A DNA stretch of 64,000 nt, from positions 23,656,226-23,720,225 of the forward strand of contig NC_088301.1 in assembly GCF_032854445.1 (NCBI RefSeq), written 5' to 3'. Positions 44,180 through 58,724 of this stretch are shown here, piece by piece. Below the pieces are notes generated by a model. It saw nothing but the letters and a program-made list of their open reading frames with translations. It had not been told where the DNA came from and made no database searches. Position 1 is the stretch's first letter, and every line of letters begins with the position of its first letter. Both the position numbers and the translations under genes were made by a program. Source of the stretch: Liolophura sinensis. Lineage: Eukaryota; Mollusca; Polyplacophora; Chitonida; Chitonidae.

Positions 44180-45470
44180 ACCAACAAGATATACGACGCA
44201 AATCCAGTGATTGTATGGGTTAGCTACATGGTCAGGTTATATGCCTTGACCCACACGTGGACATGTAGGCCTATAATGCGTATATAGGTGTGCATGTGTG
44301 CTTGCATATACACAGCAAGAGAAGCAAGAGAACAAAACTGTTAAACAATAAATAAAAGCGCTACTGTTGTTTTCTCTCTGTGTAAATTTCTGTATAGGCA
44401 ACTCATTGTAATTCTTTAATGCAGATCTATGTATTTCTAATGTAAAGATAACGTTAATCTCTGTAAATAGCTTACTATTTATCCCCTTTCTGTTAAATGA
44501 CCATGGCAGCATTTCAACCTATACAATAAGCTATAACATGCTACCACAAAGAGGTTAATCCCACTAATTGACTCATGTACATATGTAAATAGTATACCAA
44601 CGCACTGCTGTTATGTAACCAAAATATTCACGTGTTAAAAAAAAAAATAAATAAAACACTGATTTGATGGGCCACGATATCCGCCAGGAAAGTGGCCCTA
44701 AAACCAGTAAATAAATAAAAAAATAAAAAATAAATGCATATACACAACTTACATGGGCATGATGTGGTTGAGGATGGGTTCGTAAGTTTATTTTGAATTC
44801 ACCTGTTTCCACCCATGTGGTTATTGCTTCGGAGCTGAGTGCACGGCTTTGCCATTATGCAACTATAATTTCTCATGCATATATTGTGGGATTCCAGTCG
44901 GCTTAGGCCCCCATGGAGTCGTGTGATAGAATGTTACGAGTGCAGGCAATGTTTCATGTCCGGGAGGTGGGGGTTGGGGGTTGGGGATGGGGATGGGGGT
45001 GGCGGGACGAGGGGACGTGGATTGAGGACGACAGGCAGAGTACTCTATTAAAAGAGAAGCGTTAACATGTGCAGGGATCCTTTGTTAAAGTGTTTCGACT
45101 GGAAGTTCATGCCGGGCGGGTAGGCCTAGGTTCATATATCATATATGTACATGTATATATTCTCTTTGTATGTATTTTTTGACTTCATAAATGGGCTTGC
45201 ATGGTGAAGCGAACCGGCGGTGTCCAACTATATATAATAGGCGATACTACAGGTTTTCTTCACACGCCTGGGAGAAAATATGCACGTGCGTGTATTCAAG
45301 TATAAATATAAAAACTGCATTGCCAGAGTACACGTTACACACTGAACGAGGAAATCGACATGCGTTTACTCACGTTTGAAACACGCAGACATGAACTGAC
45401 CAAGCTGATTGTGAATGCATATATTGAAATTTTAACACTAGTGCTCAGACTGAAAGATCTCTTTCGGGAA
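44180..45470. other. H2B-H4 spacer, unit 1
   Basis: AT-rich, with a hairpin GGGCCAC/GTGGCCC (44670-44700), G-rich tract (44967-45002) and no gene. Open frames are short and unrelated to known proteins. Confidence 0.6.
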
Positions 45471-45479
45471 GATTTGGTT

Positions 45480-45495
45480 GGCCCTGAAAAGGGCC
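45480..45495 (-). terminator. H4 3' stem-loop, unit 1
   Basis: GGCCCTTTTCAGGGCC 46 bp past the H4 stop, followed by CCGAAAGAGATC as downstream element. Confidence 0.95.
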
Positions 45496-45541
45496 GTTGG
45501 GTTGTTGTTGTTGTTGCTGGTGGTCCGAGAGGAGCTGGAGT

Positions 45542-47110
<1,569 letters not shown>

Positions 47111-48730
47111 TCAGCTGTATATTTTTCTCAGGAGTAAAGTTTTCAAAGGCGATTTAAATAATGATAAAGAGGTGATTTCTTTTAAATTGGAGGGCAGTTT
47201 ATTCCATTCGATCGGTCCTTTTATTTTACAAGTGTGTAGGGATAGATTGCTTCTATGAAATGGTCGGTGTAAGTTAAAATATGATGTTCTAGTTGGATTA
47301 GCAGTGAATATCAGGCTGTTTTGTCAAGTAAGTACGGGTGTATAATGGAGTAATGCTAGGATTGTAGAAGTATTTGTGAACTAACTGGAGTGTCTGAAAG
47401 GTGTTAACCGCGGTAACAGGTAAGATATTATACTCAGTAAAAATAGGCGCGCTGTGTTCGTATTTATGAGAGGAGGTAATAATGCGTAATGCTCGTTTTT
47501 GAAGACGGATCAGGGGAAGAAGATGTGTTTCATAAGTATTTCCCCACACAGCATTGCAGTACGTAATATGTGGGTTAATAAGTGCATAGTACAGGATGAA
47601 CAGAGTATTTTTCTTTAGGGCATATTTAATATGATTTTTCACCCCTAAATTACAGGATATTTTTTTGCAGATATTATTTATGTGGTTTGTCCACGTTAAT
47701 CTTTCATTGGAAGTTATACCTAAGAGATTGAAGGTCTGGATTTTTTCGATATTTACGCCTGCTATAGCCAGGAAAGGAGTAGCATGATTATTTATTCTGC
47801 GATTGGGAGCGATGTACATAAATTTGGTTTTCTTAATATTAAGAGACAGTTTATTGCAACCTAGCCAATCGTAAATTTTTTCAATTTCACGATTAAAAGT
47901 TTCCAGGAGGTGTGCTGGATCATCATTGCAAAGGACAGCACTAGTATCATCAGCAAACAATATGATATCAAGTAGAGATGAAACATCTTTAATGTCATTA
48001 ATGTATATTAAAAAGAGAAGGGGTCCTAGGATTGAGCCCTGAGGAACACCAATATTCATGTATTTAGTAGTTGATCGGCAATCGTTGTATAAAAGGCAAT
48101 GTGATCTGTCTTTCAGATAATCATTACACCATATATTACTAAGACCTTTGACACCATAATGGTCGAGTTTTTTCAACAATATATTGTGGTCTACAGTATC
48201 AAAAGCCTTTGCAAGGTCTAGAAAAAGAGTGATGCTGTACTTATTTGTTTCTTTAGCAGTTACTAGTTTATCATATAGAGCAATTATTGCATGTGTAGTA
48301 GAGTGATGCGATCTGAATCCGAACTGTTGACTGTATAATATATAATATACATTATAATATCGTTCATTTCGAGGAACGTCGTCAGACAGTTAGCCACCAG
48401 TTTTTCGATGATTTTGCTGAAACACGGTAAGACAGATATTGGTCGGTAATTTTTAAACTCCTTCATTTCACCCGATTTATACAGTGGTGTGAGTTTAGCA
48501 CTTTTCATTTTATCAGGGAATATTCCAGTTTGAAACGATAAGTTTATTATATGGGTCAGCGGTTTCGCTATTGCTGTGGCACAATACTTTACAACTGAAA
48601 CACGAATCTCATCTAGGCCAGGAGAGCTATTCTTCAGTCCCATGATAACATCTACAACTTCTGCTGAGGTACAGGGATCAAGACTGAAATTTGGTACGGA
48701 TGGTGTTTTGAGAAAAGTTTCAAAAGTTTA
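47111..48730 (-). mobile_element. Truncated non-LTR retrotransposon (RT fragment), unit 1
   Basis: Reverse-transcriptase core of a LINE: NSSPGLDEI, FKNYRPISVLPCFSKIIEKL, FGFRSHHSTTHAI, LDLAKAFDTVDH, GVPQGSILGPLLFLIYINDI and the catalytic FADD, then the C-terminal thumb region ending GPIEWNKLPSNLKEI. Closest in feel to CR1/Jockey-type LINEs. There is no endonuclease domain and no 5' part. An AT-rich insertion near 48340 shifts the frame ahead of QFGFRSHH, and another shift occurs near 47310. It lies directly downstream of the orphan promoter, same orientation. Confidence 0.9.
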
Positions 48731-48856
48731 ATGTGATCAAATTGCATGAGTAGGCCTACCTGAGACGCACACACATCTTGTGTACAAAACGTGCTTACGA
48801 CACGGCGCACATTGACTTTTTTGAGAGCATACCGCACATATCGGAGACGGGCGATC

Positions 48857-48912
48857 TTATATACACGCTGCCCCAGCAGCAATGCACTTTCCAACTTAGG
48901 TTCACTGATTGG
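48857..48912 (-). promoter_or_regulatory. Orphan histone-like promoter, unit 1
   Basis: TATATAA at 48857-48863 and CCAAT at 48908-48912, spaced like the H2A, H2B and H4 promoters and on the same strand, within GC-rich sequence. No histone coding sequence follows; the LINE remnant begins about 130 bp downstream. Confidence 0.6.
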
Positions 48913-49734
48913 CGCGCGCCACGTATTTCGGTCTGGACCGATGAGAAAGATTCCCTTTAGAGTTATTCCCCCTGAACGGCCACTCGAAAACCAACTCTGC
49001 TACATGGCCTGCATGTCAGCCTGCTTCTCTTGCATGCCTGCGCGGACCTGTGCTGTCTACAGCTACAGCTAAGTATATGCCACTATACATTTGACAACAG
49101 CATCATTTTACGTACATCTATATGGTGCCATCGAATGGGAAGCTCTGTTTTGGCACTCGTGCACAAGCCCCTAACCTTAAACCTATTACATTATGCACTG
49201 CCCTGTGACATTGCTCCACGCGTACCAGTACCTGTTGTGTTCCTCGAATAGCTAGAATGTCTTCACACATTTATTCTACTTGGTTTGCTACATATGTACA
49301 TACTGAACGTATGTTCGATGGGGAAAGCACCTCAGTCCATACGCCGGCGTCCATTGCTGCCACTGCATGCATGCATGCATGTCGATCTCCTTGCAACTAC
49401 AATGCTGCATGCACGGATGTATAGATGGCACGCACGGACCTCCGTGCAAGCTTGCACAAAATGTGTACTCGCTATTCAAGAAACTTGATATAACACCCAC
49501 GCCAGTGAAGGGATGTGTAATCATTTTGTCCAGTGGCCAAAATTCCGGTTTAAGGTAGAATATATACGTATGTATATCTACATGTAGGCTAAATATAGAT
49601 CCGCGAATACACTGAAACGCCACCCCCAAAAAATAAAATAAAATAAAGATGAAATGAAATAAATGCGGGCGTACATCACATAATGTAAAAACGCTGCGCA
49701 CATGCCTGAAGAAGCATTGGCTTTGGGCGGGCAA
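48913..49734. other. Unit 1 terminal spacer
   Basis: Unique-looking spacer with a CATG-rich tract near 49365-49380; no gene seen. Confidence 0.5.
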
Positions 49735-50537
49735 GTGTTGCATTCATTTGGAGTGCACTTTGATGAAGGGCTCTTGTGGGCAAATTTGGTGTGAAAATGT
49801 TGACCCCAGCTCGGACTTTGTTTATAAAGCTGTTGAGGTGCAATGCAGCGGGGCGACCGTTCACGTGTAAGGCGCAAGCCTATATGCATTAACTGTATAC
49901 ACCGTGACGTGGTGCTGGAAACGATGGCGTAATATTAGAGTCATATATAGGCTATGTTGCATGGTGTGTTTACTCGAGGCACATGTACGCACGCTAGCCA
50001 TGCAGTGCATTTGGATCAGGGATTATACACGAGTTTGTCGCATGTGATACTTTACGTGCACTTCGACACATTATTCTGTAAGACGGATCGAAAGGCAGAA
50101 ACCACGTGATCTCCTTAGTATAACAAGCGGCGTGGGTGCAGAAGACGGTCCTGCCAACGTTATTGCACAGGAAAATGTCTGTGTTCGAATCGCTGTCAGC
50201 GATCTTGTATCCGTTTGATTCGTATAATTTTCAGCTTTCCAGATAGTCTGAGTATTTCTGCAGAGCTTTCGTGAAGTTATTTTGTACAACTATAGGTCTT
50301 ACTGGTCGCTAGCGAAGTCCATGGCAAAAGGTGACCTTTTCCCCAATGCTTTAACAATGGGCGGCCATTTAGTTTTTGTTTTCGACACAAAAGGGTGCAT
50401 GGTGACTTGTCCTCCAACTGCGGACCCGTCTTTTTTATTTCTTTATTATTATTATTACATTTTTTGTGTGAGTCCATGTATGCATGCCTCCATTCAGTGA
50501 CTTATTTATATATACGTGGACATACAAGTTGGAAGCT

Positions 50538-50633
50538 ACACGGGCTCTGCCCGGTTTCGTCCCACCATAGTGCTGGCTGCCGTGGTATAAGTGGAATATT
50601 CTTGAGCACGGCGTAAAACAGCAATTAACAAGT
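50538..50633 (+). mobile_element. SINE 3' fragment, histone unit 2
   Basis: Same insertion as in unit 1. Confidence 0.85.
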
Positions 50634-50917
50634 AAGTAAGCAAGTAAATAAATAAAATAAATCAATAAATATAGGAGCTTTATGGATGGGTTCTCGGTCC
50701 ACTCACTTCCGCTTAATTTAGCACAATTTAACATTTTAAGTAGTGCTCAAATTGCTCTTTGTGGATGTTTGTCACTTTACTGCACTACACACTATATACA
50801 GCTGCATGCATACATGCATGGGGAGAGCAGGCGAAGAGCAGTGAGTGAGCGAGCTGTATGTGGTTGGGATGCCTTAACGCCACATCGGCAGAATTTCAGC
50901 CATGCACGTCATGGCGA

Positions 50918-51008
<91 letters not shown>

Positions 51009-51479
51009 GGTTGTCCTCTTACTTACATGAATGTAAGGTTTTATATATAGGACATGTAAATTAAGAAGTAATCTGTTTATTTTAATAGAAAGCCCGTTAT
51101 CTGAGTGATGTAATAAAATGTATTTTGTTATAACGTAATGCTGTCATATTCAACATATAATAACCCCAAAGTTAGTGTAATAGAATCAACATGTTGCATT
51201 GAGAGAGAGAGAGAGTGAGTGAGTGTGTGTGTACACATGTGTGTTATATTAAATTTAACGGATTAATTTTTTCAAAGAATGTCGGAAGAACGTGCCAATT
51301 GCTTACACGAAGACATACAGGAATGTGCACGTGGGAACGTACGTTGAGATCCTGCATACATATACACATGCACACGTTTATGCACACATATGTACGTATA
51401 GACATGTACGTAAAAGTGAGTGCATGGGATTGCTTTACAAGTGCTTAGATGGAAAAGGTTCTTTCGGGAAGAATTGGTT

Positions 51480-51495
51480 GGCCCTGAAAAGGGCC
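51480..51495 (-). terminator. H2A 3' stem-loop, unit 2
   Basis: Identical to the unit 1 element. Confidence 0.95.
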
Positions 51496-51539
51496 GTTGG
51501 ATGGATAGTGTCCTGACAGACAGTCGGTGTTCTGGGCGC

Positions 51540-51917
51540 TTATTTGCCGGCCTTCTGGGTCTTCTTGGGCAGGAGGACAGCCTGGATGTTGGGCAAGACA
51601 CCTCCTTGGGCGATGGTGACGCCGGACAGGAGCCTGTTCAATTCCTCATCGTTTCGGACGGCCAGCTGGAGATGTCGAGGAATAATTCTGGATTTCTTGT
51701 TGTCACGGGCGGCGTTTCCTGCCAACTCGAGAACTTCGGCAGCCAGGTATTCGAGCACGGCAGCCAGATAGACAGGAGCTCCGGCTCCCACTCGCTCGGC
51801 GTAGTTGCCCTTTCTCAACAGACGGTGGATACGTCCGACGGGGAACTGGAGTCCAGCGCGGGATGAGCGAGTCTTGCTCTTTCCCTTGACTTTACCGCCT
51901 TTACCACGTCCAGACAT
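51540..51917 (-). CDS. H2A: Histone H2A, unit 2
   Basis: Protein identical to the unit 1 copy, 125 aa, same start (MSGRGKGG) and same flanking signals. Confidence 0.97.
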   Translation of the reverse strand: MSGRGKGGKVKGKSKTRSSRAGLQFPVGRIHRLLRKGNYAERVGAGAPVYLAAVLEYLAAEVLELAGNAARDNKKSRIIPRHLQLAVRNDEELNRLLSGVTIAQGGVLPNIQAVLLPKKTQKAGK

Positions 51918-51989
51918 GATGCTTGCTGTGCTAGTCGAGTGTACGGAGACAGATCTCAATAATAACTGGCTTGCGCGTTTAGTCAGCGC

Positions 51990-52047
51990 TTTTATACTGC
52001 CGAGGAGGATTCTGCTATTTTTAGGCAGGTTTTGGCGGGCGACCAAT
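51990..52047 (-). promoter_or_regulatory. H2A promoter, unit 2
   Basis: TATAAAA at 51990-51996 and inverted CCAAT at 52043-52047. Confidence 0.8.
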
Positions 52048-52620
52048 CCCTGAGCCGTGTTAGTCGATGACCGTGGCTCTCTGAAAGGTCCGCGCTTTTA
52101 GGCGCAAAACTGTTCAGGAACAAAGCCTTGTGGATACAGGCTGTCGGGGTTGGGGGTTGGGGGTATTTTTTAGGGGGGGGGGCGGGAGGGGGGAGGAAGA
52201 AGAGACAGCTATGGACATGGCTGCTTTATCGAGCTGAATGGCCAGGGTTGTGTAATATATATGACAAATTTCATTTTTTCTTTATATGTAAGTATGTATG
52301 CATGTATGTATGTATGAAGGTGCTGCTTAGATCAATCGCCCAAGTATATATACCCCTCTGTCTGTATATGTATGTACGTATGCATGTACGTGTGTATGTA
52401 TGAAGGTGCTGCTTAGATCAATCGCCCAAGTATATATACCCTTCTGCCTGTATATGTATGTACGTATGCATGTACGTGTGTATGTATGAAGGTGCTCTGC
52501 TCAGCTCAGTCGCGCAAGTATATATGTCCCTCTCAGTGTATATGTACAGGCCTATATGTCATCGGTGTCCATTGACTCTTTACAGGCCACATGCATGAAG
52601 TCACGTAACAAACGACTGAA

Positions 52621-52657
<37 letters not shown>

Positions 52658-53269
52658 TATGTTTGTGCAGCATATGCGATGTGCAGGTGTATAAGCCCTA
52701 CACTTGTACGGATTACCGTGTGTGTATACAGTCTTGCCATAGTTTTCTTGTCAAGGGAAATGCATGGGTAACCGGCCTGGTAGGCACATGATGAACCATG
52801 TAGTAAATATATATCTGCATACATGCAAATGCGTCGTTTTAGCTCGTGTCGGTCGAGTTTGTGAAGCCATCCATTTAGGGCGACAGGCTAACCATACATA
52901 GTGCCGTTACACCTATAGTGTAGACATGTCGCATGCAGAATGAATAAAACTATGATATTCACGTCAAATGTCTATGGTCATCGCCGTGGAGGGAGGTGGG
53001 TGGTTGGTTGTTTGTTTGTTTGTTTATTTATTGATTGTGTGTTAATTTCGCTCTCTATACAATCTATGCGTTTAGGCGTCGGGGCTTGGGGAATTGATGC
53101 TTACATAGCCTACACGGGTGCACATCTGACAGGGTCGGCTCGAGCGGAACTAAATGGCTTACTGACAAGAGAATTATTGCGGTATCACACGGTACAGTAT
53201 AACGTACACCTGGAACGATCATAAACCAGTGCTCAGAAAGAGAAAGTACTCTTCCGGGAAGGGTTGGTT

Positions 53270-53285
53270 GGCCCTGAAAAGGGCC
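53270..53285 (-). terminator. H2B 3' stem-loop, unit 2
   Basis: Identical to the unit 1 element. Confidence 0.95.
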
Positions 53286-53312
53286 GTTGGGAGTTTTCAA
53301 GCGACGAGGAGT

Positions 53313-53687
53313 TTACTTGCTGCTGGTGTACTTGGTGACAGCCTTGGTACCTTCGCTGACGGCGTGCTTGGCCAGCTCACCGGGCAGGAGAAGACGGACA
53401 GCGGTCTGGATTTCCCGACTCGTGATGGTGGAGCGTTTGTTGTAGTGAGCCAGGCGAGAGGCCTCGGCGGCAATACGCTCGAAGATGTCGTTGACAAAGC
53501 TGTTCATGATAGACATGGCCTTGGACGAGATGCCGGTGTCAGGGTGGACCTGCTTCATGACTTTGTAGATGTAGATGCCGTAGCTTTCCTTCCTCCTCCT
53601 ACGCTTCTTCTTGTCCCCGGACTTGGGGGCAGACTTCTTGATAGCCTTCTTTGCTCCTTTGGAGCCGGTTGGTGTTTTGGGTGCCAT
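53313..53687 (-). CDS. H2B: Histone H2B, unit 2
   Basis: Protein identical to the unit 1 copy, 124 aa. Confidence 0.97.
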   Translation of the reverse strand: MAPKTPTGSKGAKKAIKKSAPKSGDKKKRRRRKESYGIYIYKVMKQVHPDTGISSKAMSIMNSFVNDIFERIAAEASRLAHYNKRSTITSREIQTAVRLLLPGELAKHAVSEGTKAVTKYTSSK

Positions 53688-53753
53688 GGCGGTACGGCTG
53701 CTGCTCAGTCAGAGATAGCGCTGTAGAGTGACGTGCCGCCGAGGCGATCGGCC

Positions 53754-53840
53754 TTTTATAAGACAAGCCCGGCTTGTAAAGTTGGAGGGAAAAGCGGAGC
53801 GCGGACCTGACAGAGAGCACTAAAAGTGATGTATCATTGG
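53754..53840 (-). promoter_or_regulatory. H2B promoter, unit 2
   Basis: TATAAAA at 53754-53760, CCAAT at 53836-53840. Confidence 0.8.
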
Positions 53841-55291
53841 CGGGCGTGTTTTCGTATATCCTCTCGGCTACGAGACAGGAGATTGAGTACTGACCAGGAT
53901 TACCACGTCCGTGGGCATTCTGCACGCGTGTGTTTCTAGTATGTCGACAAGAGAAGATTTCATGTTCCACTTTCTGCCCGTTTCCCCACATACCAACAAG
54001 ATATACGACGCAAATCCAGTGATTGTATGGGTTAGCTACATGGTCAGGTTATATGCCTTGACCCACACGTGGACATGTAGGCCTATAATGCGTATATAGG
54101 TGTGCATGTGTGCTTGCATATACACAGCAAGAGAAGCAAGAGAACAAAACTGTTAAACAATAAATAAAAGCGCTACTGTTGTTTTCTCTCTGTGTAAATT
54201 TCTGTATAGGCAACTCATTGTAATTCTTTAATGCAGATCTATGTATTTCTAATGTAAAGATAACGTTAATCTCTGTAAATAGCTTACTATTTATCCCCTT
54301 TCTGTTAAATGACCATGGCAGCATTTCAACCTATACAATAAGCTATAACATGCTACCACAAAGAGGTTAATCCCACTAATTGACTCATGTACATATGTAA
54401 ATAGTATACCAACGCACTGCTGTTATGTAACCAAAATATTCACGTGTTAAAAAAAAAAATAAATAAAACACTGATTTGATGGGCCACGATATCCGCCAGG
54501 AAAGTGGCCCTAAAACCAGTAAATAAATAAAAAAATAAAAAATAAATGCATATACACAACTTACATGGGCATGATGTGGTTGAGGATGGGTTCGTAAGTT
54601 TATTTTGAATTCACCTGTTTCCACCCATGTGGTTATTGCTTCGGAGCTGAGTGCACGGCTTTGCCATTATGCAACTATAATTTCTCATGCATATATTGTG
54701 GGATTCCAGTCGGCTTAGGCCCCCATGGAGTCGTGTGATAGAATGTTACGAGTGCAGGCAATGTTTCATGTCCGGGAGGTGGGGGTTGGGGGTTGGGGAT
54801 GGGGATGGGGGTGGCGGGACGAGGGGACGTGGATTGAGGACGACAGGCAGAGTACTCTATTAAAAGAGAAGCGTTAACATGTGCAGGGATCCTTTGTTAA
54901 AGTGTTTCGACTGGAAGTTCATGCCGGGCGGGTAGGCCTAGGTTCATATATCATATATGTACATGTATATATTCTCTTTGTATGTATTTTTTGACTTCAT
55001 AAATGGGCTTGCATGGTGAAGCGAACCGGCGGTGTCCAACTATATATAATAGGCGATACTACAGGTTTTCTTCACACGCCTGGGAGAAAATATGCACGTG
55101 CGTGTATTCAAGTATAAATATAAAAACTGCATTGCCAGAGTACACGTTACACACTGAACGAGGAAATCGACATGCGTTTACTCACGTTTGAAACACGCAG
55201 ACATGAACTGACCAAGCTGATTGTGAATGCATATATTGAAATTTTAACACTAGTGCTCAGACTGAAAGATCTCTTTCGGGAAGATTTGGTT

Positions 55292-55307
55292 GGCCCTGAA
55301 AAGGGCC
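55292..55307 (-). terminator. H4 3' stem-loop, unit 2
   Basis: Identical to the unit 1 element. Confidence 0.95.
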
Positions 55308-55353
55308 GTTGGGTTGTTGTTGTTGTTGCTGGTGGTCCGAGAGGAGCTGGAGT

Positions 55354-55857
<504 letters not shown>

Positions 55858-56922
55858 TTAAGGAATACCTCGATCCAAAGCAGTCTGTCCCGTCCGCCCC
55901 AATCCCCCCGTCACCCCCTCCCACTTCTCATTCCACAGTAATTAACCTTCAACACCCACAAGCTTAGATTACAGAGAAGATGTAGGCCTATATATGCTAA
56001 GTTTCATGGAAATCGATTCCACACTTCAGGTAGAGGTGCATGGACAAAATCTGAATACACGGAAAAGCACTAAATGTTGGGCAAAGTCCTGAATGGGGGT
56101 AACTGTGAAAAGAGGCGGGCAAACAAGCGTATACATACACTTTGATTTTGATTTGATTTGATTTATTCACCAGAAAGAAAGTAGAAAAGGAAGAACATCT
56201 CAATACCTCTCTGTACCTAAACCTCTTGTATCCGCATGGTTATATATAAATATATATACACACACATACACACATACATATACATACATATACATACACA
56301 CCCGCAAACACACAGGCACACGCATATGTATGTACATGGACGTATATTCATACAAATACATCTTAAATATTATCGTAATGTGCACAGTATAAGTAGGCCT
56401 ATATAACAATGGTTTTTCTTAATCAAGGTTAATACAAACAGGTATATACACACACACATAATTACATATGTACGGATACATCAGTTTGTCAACATAATAC
56501 AACTTATAGCACTCTGGCGGGAGCAGAAACCCCAAAGGGCTTATTGTATCCCATAACATGTTTAAATTTAATTGACAAGAGATGCTAACTGGTTAATACT
56601 CATATGTTGGAATGAAGCACTTGCACATACGTACACGTGTACCTAATTATGCATACACATAGTAGTTACTACTGTAGCACCCACTCCTAAATGCAAGGAT
56701 ATACAGACAGTAAAGAGAATTTACATTCGTAAATATGTGTACAAATATGCACACGCACACAAGTGCACTTATGTATTAATATTCATATCAATCAAGGCGA
56801 CAACAATATACTATCAAGAGAAAACGTTAAGCAAGAAACTACGTGTCGCAACTGAGTTAATTCAAAACGTATGCACAATTGTGGATGACTTGGTGTAGCA
56901 ATGATTATAGCTATATGCTTCA

Positions 56923-58542
56923 TCAGCTGTATATTTTTCTCAGGAGTAAAGTTTTCAAAGGCGATTTAAATAATGATAAAGAGGTGATTTCTTTTAAATT
57001 GGAGGGCAGTTTATTCCATTCGATCGGTCCTTTTATTTTACAAGTGTGTAGGGATAGATTGCTTCTATGAAATGGTCGGTGTAAGTTAAAATATGATGTT
57101 CTAGTTGGATTAGCAGTGAATATCAGGCTGTTTTGTCAAGTAAGTACGGGTGTATAATGGAGTAATGCTAGGATTGTAGAAGTATTTGTGAACTAACTGG
57201 AGTGTCTGAAAGGTGTTAACCGCGGTAACAGGTAAGATATTATACTCAGTAAAAATAGGCGCGCTGTGTTCGTATTTATGAGAGGAGGTAATAATGCGTA
57301 ATGCTCGTTTTTGAAGACGGATCAGGGGAAGAAGATGTGTTTCATAAGTATTTCCCCACACAGCATTGCAGTACGTAATATGTGGGTTAATAAGTGCATA
57401 GTACAGGATGAACAGAGTATTTTTCTTTAGGGCATATTTAATATGATTTTTCACCCCTAAATTACAGGATATTTTTTTGCAGATATTATTTATGTGGTTT
57501 GTCCACGTTAATCTTTCATTGGAAGTTATACCTAAGAGATTGAAGGTCTGGATTTTTTCGATATTTACGCCTGCTATAGCCAGGAAAGGAGTAGCATGAT
57601 TATTTATTCTGCGATTGGGAGCGATGTACATAAATTTGGTTTTCTTAATATTAAGAGACAGTTTATTGCAACCTAGCCAATCGTAAATTTTTTCAATTTC
57701 ACGATTAAAAGTTTCCAGGAGGTGTGCTGGATCATCATTGCAAAGGACAGCACTAGTATCATCAGCAAACAATATGATATCAAGTAGAGATGAAACATCT
57801 TTAATGTCATTAATGTATATTAAAAAGAGAAGGGGTCCTAGGATTGAGCCCTGAGGAACACCAATATTCATGTATTTAGTAGTTGATCGGCAATCGTTGT
57901 ATAAAAGGCAATGTGATCTGTCTTTCAGATAATCATTACACCATATATTACTAAGACCTTTGACACCATAATGGTCGAGTTTTTTCAACAATATATTGTG
58001 GTCTACAGTATCAAAAGCCTTTGCAAGGTCTAGAAAAAGAGTGATGCTGTACTTATTTGTTTCTTTAGCAGTTACTAGTTTATCATATAGAGCAATTATT
58101 GCATGTGTAGTAGAGTGATGCGATCTGAATCCGAACTGTTGACTGTATAATATATAATATACATTATAATATCGTTCATTTCGAGGAACGTCGTCAGACA
58201 GTTAGCCACCAGTTTTTCGATGATTTTGCTGAAACACGGTAAGACAGATATTGGTCGGTAATTTTTAAACTCCTTCATTTCACCCGATTTATACAGTGGT
58301 GTGAGTTTAGCACTTTTCATTTTATCAGGGAATATTCCAGTTTGAAACGATAAGTTTATTATATGGGTCAGCGGTTTCGCTATTGCTGTGGCACAATACT
58401 TTACAACTGAAACACGAATCTCATCTAGGCCAGGAGAGCTATTCTTCAGTCCCATGATAACATCTACAACTTCTGCTGAGGTACAGGGATCAAGACTGAA
58501 ATTTGGTACGGATGGTGTTTTGAGAAAAGTTTCAAAAGTTTA
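56923..58542 (-). mobile_element. Truncated LINE RT fragment, unit 2
   Basis: Same remnant with the same frame breaks as in unit 1, so it was inserted and damaged before the units were copied. Confidence 0.9.
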
Positions 58543-58668
58543 ATGTGATCAAATTGCATGAGTAGGCCTACCTGAGACGCACACACATCTTGTGTACAAA
58601 ACGTGCTTACGACACGGCGCACATTGACTTTTTTGAGAGCATACCGCACATATCGGAGACGGGCGATC

Positions 58669-58724
58669 TTATATACACGCTGCCCCAGCAGCAATGCACT
58701 TTCCAACTTAGGTTCACTGATTGG
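58669..58724 (-). promoter_or_regulatory. Orphan histone-like promoter, unit 2
   Basis: TATATAA at 58669-58675, CCAAT near 58720-58724, unchanged from unit 1. Confidence 0.6.
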
